Shown here piece by piece: positions 36,154-44,369 of a DNA stretch of 64,000 bases. The notes below the pieces were generated by a model that saw only the letters and a list, made by a program, of their open reading frames with translations, did not search any database and was not told where the DNA came from. The position numbers and the translations under genes are program-made. Position 1 is the first letter of the stretch. Each line of letters begins with the position of its first letter. This stretch comes from Paenibacillus sp. EZ-K15 (lineage in GTDB: Bacteria > Bacillota > Bacilli > Paenibacillales > Paenibacillaceae): contig NZ_PDHM01000016.1 in NCBI RefSeq assembly GCF_002573715.1, positions 475,649 to 539,648 on the forward strand, in the 5' to 3' direction.

Positions 36154-37233
36154 ATGAAGGAAATTGAGGAACTGGAGGACTTGGCGGAACGGGTCTACCA
36201 TCGGATGATCGATACGCCAGCGAAAGATTGGGGAATGAATATCGAAAGCTGGGATTGGGTCCCGGGCGTCGGCGTTATCTCGATCCTGGCTTACGGCCAG
36301 CTGACGGGCAATGCAGAAGCCATTGATTATGTAAACCAATGGGCTGTGCGCAACAAACATTTGAGCGAGCAAGTCAAAGTGATTAATTCGATGGCACCGT
36401 ATGCAATCTTCCCGGAGCTGTATCGGATCAGCGGGGAACGATGGTATTTGGAAACGGCGATACAAATCGGCGATTGGATGCTGAAGGACGCACCTCGCAC
36501 GCGGGAGGGTGCCTACGAACATACCGTTACGGAGGATGCTGAATTTTCTGAACAAGTATGGGCAGATACCTTGTTTATGGCTGTGCTCTTCTTGGCTAGG
36601 CTGGCTAGACTAACCGGGGATAGCAAGTATGCAAAAGAAGCCGAATTCCAACTGCTTGTCCATCTGCGGTTGCTTCAAGATCCGCATACCGATGTGCTGT
36701 TCCATGGCTGGAACTGTGCAGACCGGCATCATATGTCCTCAGCCCGTTGGGCTCGCGCTAACGCATGGGTTATGCTGGCGAGTCCATGGATTGCCGAAGA
36801 GATCGGTTCCCTGACTCCGGTTGCTGAGGAAATTGTAGATCGCTACCGGCAGCTTGCGGAAGGATTGCGGGATTTCCAGGGAGAGAACGGATTATGGGGT
36901 ACGGTAATGGATCAACCGGAGTTTTATACGGAAACGTCAGCGAGCGCTGGCATCGCGGCGGGATGGATTGCAGGCATGCGAATGGGTTGGTTGGATGATA
37001 CCTATAAGGAAGCCGTTGATAGAACTTTGAATGGAGTTATGGAGCGTATCGATCCGGATGGAACGGTTCAAGGCGTATCCGGAGGAACGCCAGTGATGCC
37101 AAGCATTGCTGCCTATCAAAAGATTCCGTGCTACCCGACGCTGTATGGGCAAGGGTTGACTCTAATTTTATTATCACTTGCGCACGCAGAAATGAGGGGA
37201 CCCTGTGACAAATATTCTACTAACGTTTCCTGA
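36154..37233 (+). CDS. GH105 unsaturated uronyl hydrolase (YteR/YesR type)
   Basis: 359 residues, cytoplasmic (alpha/alpha)6 barrel. NIESWDWVPGVGVISILAYGQLTG, AEFSEQVWADTLFMAVLFLARL with the catalytic Asp, ARWARANAWVMLA, ETSASAGIAAGWIAG and PCYPTLYGQGLTLILLS match the GH105 group, which removes unsaturated galacturonic or glucuronic acid from lyase products of rhamnogalacturonan and related polymers. AAGGAG precedes the ATG. The 3' end overlaps the deacetylase gene by 29 bases, so the two are translated together. No lyase lies in this small unit; the substrate may come from lyases elsewhere. Confidence 0.9.
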   Translation: MKEIEELEDLAERVYHRMIDTPAKDWGMNIESWDWVPGVGVISILAYGQLTGNAEAIDYVNQWAVRNKHLSEQVKVINSMAPYAIFPELYRISGERWYLETAIQIGDWMLKDAPRTREGAYEHTVTEDAEFSEQVWADTLFMAVLFLARLARLTGDSKYAKEAEFQLLVHLRLLQDPHTDVLFHGWNCADRHHMSSARWARANAWVMLASPWIAEEIGSLTPVAEEIVDRYRQLAEGLRDFQGENGLWGTVMDQPEFYTETSASAGIAAGWIAGMRMGWLDDTYKEAVDRTLNGVMERIDPDGTVQGVSGGTPVMPSIAAYQKIPCYPTLYGQGLTLILLSLAHAEMRGPCDKYSTNVS

Positions 37234-38005
37234 AGGGAAGCATAAAGTTCTGACGATGAGTTATGATGACGGAAGAACGGCTGATAAACGGCTGGTTCGC
37301 TTGTTTAACAAGCATGGAATCATAGGCACGTTCCATTTGAATTCGGGACTAGCTGGACGAAACGACCGAATCCCGTTAGAAGAAGTCGGGGAGGTTTATC
37401 GAGCTCACGAAGTATCTGCGCACACGGTAACGCATCCGACCCTGGCAAGATGCGGGAAGGAGCAAATCGTTGGAGAGATCATGGAGGACAGGAAAGCGTT
37501 AGAAAGTGTGACGGGCTATCCGGTTCGGGGATTTTCTTATCCTAACGGATCATTCAACCAACAATTGAAAGAGATGCTTCCGTATCTGGGAATCGAATAT
37601 GCCAGGACGGTTGCGAGCCATGGCGACTTTCGAATGCCGGATGATTTCATGGAGTGGAATCCGACTTGCCATCATAATCAGAACCTGCTAGAGCTGGCGG
37701 AGACATTTAAGCAATTGAATCGAATGCATAATCTCTACATGATGTATGTTTGGGGACATAGCTACGAGTTCGATCAGGATCATAACTGGAAGTTGATTGA
37801 GCGCTTTTGCGAATCGATCGGCGATCGAAGGGACATTTGGTATGCCACCAATATGGAAATTGTTGATTACATGAAGAGATTCCAGCAGCTCCGATTTTCA
37901 GCTTCGATGGATTTTGTATATAACCCGTCGTATGGTTCGATATGGATTGAAGTGGATGGTACAATCATTGAAGCAAAGGGCGGCCGTCAAACGAAAATCG
38001 TTTAG
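37205..38005 (+). CDS. Polysaccharide deacetylase (CE4/NodB family), cytoplasmic
   Basis: 266 residues without a signal peptide. The NodB motifs are recognisable: MSYDDGRTADKRL (the usual T-F-D-D-G, with catalytic and metal Asp), SAHTVTHPTLARC (metal His pair) and GFSYPNGSFN. A C-terminal extension of about 60 residues follows WYATNMEIVDYMKRF. CE4 enzymes remove acetyl groups from chitin, peptidoglycan or xylan; a cytoplasmic form coupled to GH105 suggests deacetylation of imported oligosaccharides. The start is GTG inside the GH105 3' end. Confidence 0.88.
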   Translation: MTNILLTFPEGKHKVLTMSYDDGRTADKRLVRLFNKHGIIGTFHLNSGLAGRNDRIPLEEVGEVYRAHEVSAHTVTHPTLARCGKEQIVGEIMEDRKALESVTGYPVRGFSYPNGSFNQQLKEMLPYLGIEYARTVASHGDFRMPDDFMEWNPTCHHNQNLLELAETFKQLNRMHNLYMMYVWGHSYEFDQDHNWKLIERFCESIGDRRDIWYATNMEIVDYMKRFQQLRFSASMDFVYNPSYGSIWIEVDGTIIEAKGGRQTKIV

Positions 38006-38078
38006 CAGACGATGCCTTGGTTCGTCCGCACCCCGATTTGATAAGATAAAGTTTTACTGAAGTAAACAATGAAGCAGG

Positions 38079-38142
38079 ATCCCCTTTTGTACATAAAATC
38101 TCTTCGAAGGACGGGATTTATTGTTCAGAGGGGATGTTTTTT
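38079..38142 (+). terminator. Possible terminator after the deacetylase gene
   Basis: ATCCCCT (38079) can pair with AGGGGAT (38129), followed by GTTTTTTA; the loop is long and partly self-complementary. Confidence 0.45.
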
Positions 38143-38234
38143 ATTTAACAAGATTTTAATGGGATTCAGAGAGTGATATAGTGAACTAGATTCGCGGTAT
38201 CGTTACCAACTTTACTCTTATGGAGGGGTATTCC

Positions 38235-40559
38235 ATGCGTTTGAGTATTTCCGGGAAAGCTATGATTATTTATGGATCGATATTTACCGCCATCATTTCC
38301 CTGACCTTCGGATTATCTTATTTCGGAACGGTGGGACGTCTGCAGACAGATCTGAAGGATACGCATATCGCATTACTGAAGCAGATCGATAAAAGAATCG
38401 AAATTGCGTTTCGCTCAACGGAGAAAGATTTGCTGAACTTGTCACAGGAGCTTGAGTACGTGTATTTCATGTATGACAGCTTCGATGACGCCTCTCAAAA
38501 ATATACGAATTTCTTCGGTTTGTCGAACAAATTGAAAACAATGGTTCAAGCGGGCGAGCAATTTTCCTCCGTCTTTGTTTACTCGAATACGAGCGGCGAC
38601 ATTATGACCGATACAACGTTTATAAAGAAACACGAATCGGAAGACAATTGGTTAGGCAGCTATATTGAAATGGAAGGGTACTCGAAGTGGATTGCTACGC
38701 ACAAGGTGTGGGATGGCGATAAACTGCAGGATGTCGTCACACTCATTCGTCCCTATCCCCTCATTAGCAGTCCTGGTTATCGGAAAGGGCTTGTAGCCGT
38801 TAATATTCATGAGGACATTCTCTATCAAATGATCAGTGACGTGTTTGAAGGCAGCCAAGAGGGCGTACATACGTTCATCATCGACGACAAAGGGAACATC
38901 GTGACGCATGATGACAAATCCAAGTTATATAAAAATATGACCGATCTTCCTTATATCCAGCAGATTTTAGGGGAAACGGGAAACGGACAGTTCGTTGCTG
39001 AATTGAACGAAGGGAAACAATCCATCTTTTATACGACGTCCAATTATACAGGTTGGAAAATTGTAAGCGTTATCCCGGAAACCCAACTGTACCAGCCGCT
39101 TAAATCCATTCGGAATCTAATGATCTCGATTGTCATCCTGATGTTTGTGCTGGCGATGGCAGTTCTGTTCTACGTGAATCGCAGAACCTTTAAACCTCTG
39201 GATCGTTTGGTCACCAAAATGTCCGGAGCCATTCGACCGGCCAAGACGGGGCAGGGTGTCAGATTGGATTATTTGGAAACGGTGTTTGATCAAATGTTTC
39301 TGGATCGCGAGCAGTTGGAGCAGCGAGTTCGGGATTCCAAACCGGTTCTGAAGTGGAGAATCGTGATGGATATGTTAACGGGTTATCGAACGGATTACGC
39401 GTCGGTAAGTCCGCAGCTTAAATTTACCGGATTTAACTTCCACCCGGACATGTTCGTTGTCTGTACGGCCGAGATCGGGAAGATTGGCGGCATAAGCTCC
39501 AAAGATGAAACACTATATACCTATGCGCTGTGTAACGTTGCAGAAGAACTGATTAACATGGAAACCGCAGGCGTAGCCATTGATCTGGGGTCGGGCCGCG
39601 CCGCGATTATTTTTAGTTTTGCCGAAGGGGATGTGGAGCAGAATCATCTTCAAGCACTGACCATCCTTGAACTGATTCTCGATATTATGAAGCACCAGTT
39701 CGGACTGCTGGTAACCGCTGGCGTCGGCAGATGCTATCGTGACATGAAGGATATTCCCCGATCGTATGACGAATCGGAAAAAGCGCTGCAATATCGAATG
39801 GTGATCGGCAGCCATGCCGTCATTTCCATCGAGGATTTAATCGGATCGGATAATCAGGACTACTACCGGATCATCCGAATGACGGAACGAATCGTAGAAG
39901 CTCTCCGGCATACCGAGTATGGAAAAATTCAACATAATGTCTCACTACTATACCTGGAGGCAGTTGAAGGGGGCTTGTCTCCGGAACTGATTCGGCATCT
40001 TTCTTATGAGCTGATCATGAAGTCGTTGCAGGCCATCGCAACTATAGGAATTGATATGGAAGAGATATTGGATAGCATGGGCAATCAGCTGCACGAAAGG
40101 ATGAATCGCTGCCGCGATTGGCAGGAGCTGAAGACGATTGTCCTGACTGAGTTGGAGCAGATGGCGAAGAAGGTTGAGGAGAAGCGTATGCAGCGGGGAA
40201 GCAATAAATTGATTGATAAAATGCTTGCTTATATCGAAGATCATTACAGGGAAAGTGAATTTTCACTTGCCCAGTTGGCAGATCAGTTCGAGCTGAGTCC
40301 GACGTACATTAGTAAATTGTTTAAAGAGTATACCGAGAATAACTTCATTGATTATTTGATCGAAACCCGGATCCATGCTTCCAAGCAACTGCTCACGGAC
40401 AAGAACCGAAAAATTAACGATATCGCGGAAGAGGTAGGGTATACCAATACGAGGAGTTTTCTGCGAGCTTTTAAAAAATATACAGGCATGACACCTTCGG
40501 AATATCGGGATTGGGTGCTCGATTCTAATGCCAAACTTACGCTGGAACAAGCTCCCTAA
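38235..40559 (+). CDS. Membrane-anchored AraC-family regulator of the second polysaccharide operon
   Basis: 774 residues with the same plan as the regulator at 20105: TM near the N-terminus (MIIYGSIFTAIISLTFGLSY), extracellular Cache-like sensor (PYPLISSPGYRKGLVAVNIHEDIL, VHTFIIDDKGNIVTHDDKS, YTGWKIVSVIPETQLYQPL), TM2 (LMISIVILMFVLAMAVLFY), a degenerate cyclase-like middle, and a C-terminal AraC pair (FSLAQLADQFELSPTYISKLF and INDIAEEVGYTNTRSFLRAFKKYTG). GGAGGGG lies six bases before the ATG at 38235. It lies directly before the transporter operon. Confidence 0.92.
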   Translation: MRLSISGKAMIIYGSIFTAIISLTFGLSYFGTVGRLQTDLKDTHIALLKQIDKRIEIAFRSTEKDLLNLSQELEYVYFMYDSFDDASQKYTNFFGLSNKLKTMVQAGEQFSSVFVYSNTSGDIMTDTTFIKKHESEDNWLGSYIEMEGYSKWIATHKVWDGDKLQDVVTLIRPYPLISSPGYRKGLVAVNIHEDILYQMISDVFEGSQEGVHTFIIDDKGNIVTHDDKSKLYKNMTDLPYIQQILGETGNGQFVAELNEGKQSIFYTTSNYTGWKIVSVIPETQLYQPLKSIRNLMISIVILMFVLAMAVLFYVNRRTFKPLDRLVTKMSGAIRPAKTGQGVRLDYLETVFDQMFLDREQLEQRVRDSKPVLKWRIVMDMLTGYRTDYASVSPQLKFTGFNFHPDMFVVCTAEIGKIGGISSKDETLYTYALCNVAEELINMETAGVAIDLGSGRAAIIFSFAEGDVEQNHLQALTILELILDIMKHQFGLLVTAGVGRCYRDMKDIPRSYDESEKALQYRMVIGSHAVISIEDLIGSDNQDYYRIIRMTERIVEALRHTEYGKIQHNVSLLYLEAVEGGLSPELIRHLSYELIMKSLQAIATIGIDMEEILDSMGNQLHERMNRCRDWQELKTIVLTELEQMAKKVEEKRMQRGSNKLIDKMLAYIEDHYRESEFSLAQLADQFELSPTYISKLFKEYTENNFIDYLIETRIHASKQLLTDKNRKINDIAEEVGYTNTRSFLRAFKKYTGMTPSEYRDWVLDSNAKLTLEQAP

Positions 40560-40580
40560 CGGTCAAATCATAAATAAATG

Positions 40581-40634
40581 CACCAATCACAAAAAATGCG
40601 ACCTTGTGTTTTGCAAGAAAAGACACCAATCACA
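40581..40634. promoter_or_regulatory. Duplicated CACCAATCACA site ahead of the second transport operon
   Basis: CACCAATCACA is at 40581-40591 and again at 40624-40634, 43 bp apart (about four helical turns), between the AraC-type gene and the permease genes. Direct, phased repeats are the usual binding pattern of AraC proteins. Confidence 0.5.
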
Positions 40635-40727
40635 TAACGCGTCTCTTTCCAGTCATGGCATCCTTTCCTACAATGAAATCGCAGCACACATCAGTTGCAG
40701 TTCATGCAGCGAGAAGGAGGAAGCGAT

Positions 40728-40754
40728 ATGAAGCAAATGGGTGAGGCCATGTGA
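40728..40754 (+). CDS. Eight-codon leader peptide overlapping the permease start
   Basis: AGAAGGAGG is followed seven bases later by ATG and the peptide MKQMGEAM, whose final ATGTGA overlaps the GTG start of the permease. The permease GTG has no ribosome site of its own, so ribosomes finishing this mini-frame would reinitiate at the GTG. It may be a coupling device rather than a functional peptide. Confidence 0.5.
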   Translation: MKQMGEAM

Positions 40755-41722
40755 AGGGGAGGTTAGCGGCTGCGGAATCGCGAACGGGATCGCATGGTTT
40801 ACAAAGCGAAACCTACCGGCGTTCGGCTTGGAGAAGAATGGTACGGGATAAACATTTGTACTTGATGCTCTTGCCCGTTATCGGATTTTATTTTCTGTTC
40901 AAATACGTACCGATCGTCGGAGAGATCATTGCTTTCAAAGATTACAGGTTCGCGGACGGTATATTCGGAAGCCAGTGGGTTGGATTCAAGCATTTTCAGA
41001 TGATATTTGAAAGCTCAGATTTCTGGAGGATATTAAGAAACACACTCGTTCTTAATCTGTATAGTCTTGTGTTTGGATTTCCCATCCCGATTATACTGGC
41101 TCTTTTATTAAATGAAATTCGCCTGAACTGGTATAAGCGGCTCGTGCAGAATATGCTGTACATCCCCCACTTCATGTCCTGGGCGGTGCTTGGCAGCATT
41201 GTAGTTGCCGCGTTGTCGCCAAGTACGGGGTTCGTGAATCTCATCCTTCAAAAATTAACGGGAGAAACCATCTATTTCATGGCCGATTCGTTCTGGTGGC
41301 CGATCGCTTATACAATTTCAGGCATTTGGAGGGAAGCAGGCTGGGGTACGATTCTGTATCTGGCGGCTATGGCTTCGATTGACCCTCAGCTCTATGAAGC
41401 GGCCAAAATTGACGGCGCAGCCAAACTGAGGCAAATCTGGCATATTACATTGCCCGGAATCCGCGGGACGATTGCCATTTTGCTCATTCTCAGAATGGGA
41501 CATATGATGGATGTCGGATTGGAGCAAACGCTTGTCCTCCAGAATAACTCCGTACTGGATGTAGCAGATGTTATCAGCACTTATGTTTACAGGGTAGGGT
41601 TGCAAAACATGAGCTACAGCTATACAACGGCCATCGGTTTGTTCCAATCGGTCATTGGCGTAATCTTGGTTCTAAGCGTCAATCGGCTGATCCGACTTTT
41701 TGGGGAACGGGGGCTGTGGTAA
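40751..41722 (+). CDS. CUT1 sugar ABC permease (LplB/YteP type), second operon
   Basis: 323 residues with six membrane helices. LYLMLLPVIGFYFLFKYVPIVGEIIAFKDY is the typical first segment and EAAKIDGAAKLRQIWHITLPGI is the ATPase-docking EAA loop. The only upstream start in frame is GTG at 40751, coupled to the eight-codon leader; an in-frame stop lies at 40742. No ATPase gene accompanies it. Confidence 0.93.
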   Translation: MKGRLAAAESRTGSHGLQSETYRRSAWRRMVRDKHLYLMLLPVIGFYFLFKYVPIVGEIIAFKDYRFADGIFGSQWVGFKHFQMIFESSDFWRILRNTLVLNLYSLVFGFPIPIILALLLNEIRLNWYKRLVQNMLYIPHFMSWAVLGSIVVAALSPSTGFVNLILQKLTGETIYFMADSFWWPIAYTISGIWREAGWGTILYLAAMASIDPQLYEAAKIDGAAKLRQIWHITLPGIRGTIAILLILRMGHMMDVGLEQTLVLQNNSVLDVADVISTYVYRVGLQNMSYSYTTAIGLFQSVIGVILVLSVNRLIRLFGERGLW

Positions 41723-41726
41723 AGCG

Positions 41727-42617
41727 ATGATGAAAAGCAAAAGAGGAAGCTCAAATACAATCATGATGGTAAGCGCTTACGTACTCCTTGGCTGTATTTC
41801 GCTATTAACATTGTTTCCCTTCTGGTATGAAATCGCGGCATCGTTCAGCAGCAGCAGGGCGATTACCTCGGGCGAAGTCTTTTTATGGCCGGTCGAATTC
41901 AATACTGTAGCTTATGAGCGGTTATTAGACGACGGACAGCTCATCATGGCGATGGGGAATACCATTTTAGTTACAGTTATCGGAACCGCGCTTAATGTGA
42001 TCATGACGATTATGGCGGCGTATCCACTCTCAAGAAAAAGGCTGGTGGGGCGCAATGGCCTGCTGGCGTTCATTACGATTACCATGCTGTTTGTTGCAGG
42101 ATTGATTCCGAATTTCATTCTGATTAAGTCTCTTGGGCTTATGAATTCATATTGGTCCATTTGGCTTCCGGGATTAATCAGTACGTATAACATGTTCGTC
42201 ATGAAGACGTTCATGGAAGGGCTACCGGAGGAAATTGAGGAGTCTGCGTCCATCGATGGTGCCGGGGACTGGCGGATACTGCTGCAAATATATATGCCGC
42301 TGTGCAAGCCGATATTGGCGGCGTTATCTTTGTTCTACGCTGTGGGCTGGTGGAACAGCTACTTCAACGTGCTGCTGTATATTACGGAATCGACGAAGCT
42401 GACCGTGATGGTAAAGCTGTATCAGATGGTCAGCAGGGTAGACGACAACCTGTTGAACAATATCGGAGGAAACGATGCGCTAGAACAGATTCTTCTAACG
42501 CCGGAGGCACTCAAGGCGGCGGCCGTTGTCATTGTTGTCACTCCGATCCTGTGCGTATATCCGTTCCTCCAAAAGCATTTTGTCAAAGGCGTTCTCATTG
42601 GGTCTGTCAAAGGCTGA
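41727..42617 (+). CDS. CUT1 sugar ABC permease (LplC/YtcP type), second operon
   Basis: 296 residues, six membrane helices, EAA loop EESASIDGAGDWRILLQIYMPLCKP and the usual end VYPFLQKHFVKGVLIGSVKG. It begins at an ATGATG pair five bases after the preceding stop, without a strong ribosome site, so coupling is likely. A near-palindromic cre-like word (GGTAAGCGCTTACG) lies inside the gene at 41768-41781. Confidence 0.93.
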   Translation: MMKSKRGSSNTIMMVSAYVLLGCISLLTLFPFWYEIAASFSSSRAITSGEVFLWPVEFNTVAYERLLDDGQLIMAMGNTILVTVIGTALNVIMTIMAAYPLSRKRLVGRNGLLAFITITMLFVAGLIPNFILIKSLGLMNSYWSIWLPGLISTYNMFVMKTFMEGLPEEIEESASIDGAGDWRILLQIYMPLCKPILAALSLFYAVGWWNSYFNVLLYITESTKLTVMVKLYQMVSRVDDNLLNNIGGNDALEQILLTPEALKAAAVVIVVTPILCVYPFLQKHFVKGVLIGSVKG

Positions 42618-42683
42618 CGACTGAGATATCACGGGGCCCAAAACGCTCTTGATATAGATTGATATCGATAAGGGGATGAAACG

Positions 42684-44279
42684 ATGAACAAGCTGAAACA
42701 CGCAGGAAAATCGGCTCTTGCCGCCATCATGGTGCTGACGATGTCCGTGACGGTGCTGGCCGCATGCGGTACCAACAAATCCGCCGAGCAGCCTGGCAGC
42801 TCTCCTGATGCCTCTAAAGCGGTGAACAAGGACACAAAGAAAGAAATCAGTATTTCGATGTTTGATCGCGGTAAAGTGCCGACTGAGGAAGGAACATATG
42901 AAGATAATCGCTGGACAAAATGGATCGATGAGAACTCACCGGTTAAGGTGAAGTGGATTCCCGTCGCGAGGAACCAGGCACAACCGAAGCTGAACGCTTT
43001 GATTGCTGCTGGCGAAGCCCCTGATCTGATATGGGAATACGATCGGAATTACATCAGTCAGTTAGCAAATCAGGGCGCCATACAACCTATTGGCGATTAT
43101 ATCGACAAATATAGCACAACTTACAAAGCCTATTTAGAGAAGCATCCTGAACTGCAGCCTTACTTGAAATTTAACGGGCAAGTGTACGCGGTGTCGTTCA
43201 CAAGGGAGACGCTGGCCAATCACGGGATGTGGATTCGTCAAGACTGGCTGGATAAACTCGGCTTGGCAGCTCCAACAACCGTGGAAGAGCTTATCCAAGT
43301 GGCTCGTAAATTCAAGGATGGAGATCCGGATGGCAATGGTCAAGCAGATACCGTTCCGATCGCCTTAAGCGCAAGTGCCCATTCGATTGAACAAGCTTTC
43401 TTCTTTACAAGCGAGAACCAGTGGTATGTAGAGGATGAACAGTTGCAATTCGGCCGGATACTCGATCGATATGCGGATACGCTGACATTCCAAAAGCAGC
43501 TGTTCGATGAAGGATTGATTGATAAGGAATACATTACCGACACGAACTTTCAGCGATCCTCTCAATTGCTGACGACAGGGAAAGCCGGCATATACTTCGG
43601 AAATTGGGACATTGAAGAGTTGAATAATAATTTGGTCAAGAACGACCCGAACGTGAAAATGGTGCCGCTTGAATCGATCAGCAGCCAATACGGCAAAAAC
43701 GGCTTGTATCAAGAAGCGCCTCCAAGCGTACTTACCGCCTTCAACAGCAAGATGAATGAAGATCAAATTCAATCGGCCATCCAGTTTATCGATTGGATGC
43801 TGGAGGATGGTTGGGTTCCGCTCAAATACGGAGAAGAAAACGTTCATTATACGTTGGTGGATGGTGTAAGACAAAAACTGGATCCTGACAAATTCAAGAA
43901 GGAAGTATCCTATGCTTCCGAATATGCGATCATGATCGATAATGTGTTACAGCCGGAAATGTTCCTTGCTATGGCCGCTCAGGATGAAATTTCCCAGAAC
44001 TATGCCAAAGTAAAAGGCAAGTCCTTGGAAATCGCTATGAAAAATAAATACCGCAGAGACATCCCGTATAGTCCGGATTTCCCTGAATTGACTCAATTGA
44101 TTGCGACATTTGCGCCGATCGCTCAACAGATTGAAGCGAAAGTTGTTACCGGCGGCAATTCCATGTCGCCTGCGGAAGGGCTGAACGAATTACGGAAAGA
44201 ATGGAAACGACTTGGCGGCGAGAACGTGGAGAAGCTGGCCCAGGAGTGGTATGACGCCAATATAAACAATCTGAAATAA
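42684..44279 (+). CDS. Sugar-binding lipoprotein, second operon
   Basis: 531 residues, signal peptide with lipobox VTVLAAC. Long LipO-type binding protein: VKWIPVARNQAQPKLNALIAAGEAPDLIWEYD, RETLANHGMWIRQDWLDKLGLAAPTTVEE, GDPDGNGQADTVPI (calcium-loop-like) and IQFIDWMLEDGW. AAGGGGAT precedes the ATG. In this operon the binding protein follows the permeases, the reverse of the first operon. A strong stem-loop follows the stop. The ligand is unknown but should be an oligosaccharide released by the large secreted enzyme downstream. Confidence 0.93.
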   Translation: MNKLKHAGKSALAAIMVLTMSVTVLAACGTNKSAEQPGSSPDASKAVNKDTKKEISISMFDRGKVPTEEGTYEDNRWTKWIDENSPVKVKWIPVARNQAQPKLNALIAAGEAPDLIWEYDRNYISQLANQGAIQPIGDYIDKYSTTYKAYLEKHPELQPYLKFNGQVYAVSFTRETLANHGMWIRQDWLDKLGLAAPTTVEELIQVARKFKDGDPDGNGQADTVPIALSASAHSIEQAFFFTSENQWYVEDEQLQFGRILDRYADTLTFQKQLFDEGLIDKEYITDTNFQRSSQLLTTGKAGIYFGNWDIEELNNNLVKNDPNVKMVPLESISSQYGKNGLYQEAPPSVLTAFNSKMNEDQIQSAIQFIDWMLEDGWVPLKYGEENVHYTLVDGVRQKLDPDKFKKEVSYASEYAIMIDNVLQPEMFLAMAAQDEISQNYAKVKGKSLEIAMKNKYRRDIPYSPDFPELTQLIATFAPIAQQIEAKVVTGGNSMSPAEGLNELRKEWKRLGGENVEKLAQEWYDANINNLK

Positions 44280-44303
44280 AGGTAATGTGAAAGAAACCGG
44301 TAG

Positions 44304-44340
44304 GATTGCTTCCGATGATCGAGAACATTCGGAAGCAATC
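44304..44340 (+). ncRNA. Intra-operon mRNA stem-loop after the second binding-protein gene
   Basis: GATTGCTTCCGA and TCGGAAGCAATC form a perfect 12-bp stem with a 13-base loop; outer CGGTA/TACCG can extend it. No T run follows. It is a cis-acting structure, probably stabilising upstream mRNA, and parallels the one at 24266-24300. Confidence 0.6.
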
Positions 44341-44369
44341 GCAACCAGTACCGATAAGGAGGCATGTTT

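Noticed and set aside
41768..41781. GGTAAGCGCTTACG as a cre site
   Set aside because: It lies inside a permease gene and misses the outer consensus bases; kept only as a remark.
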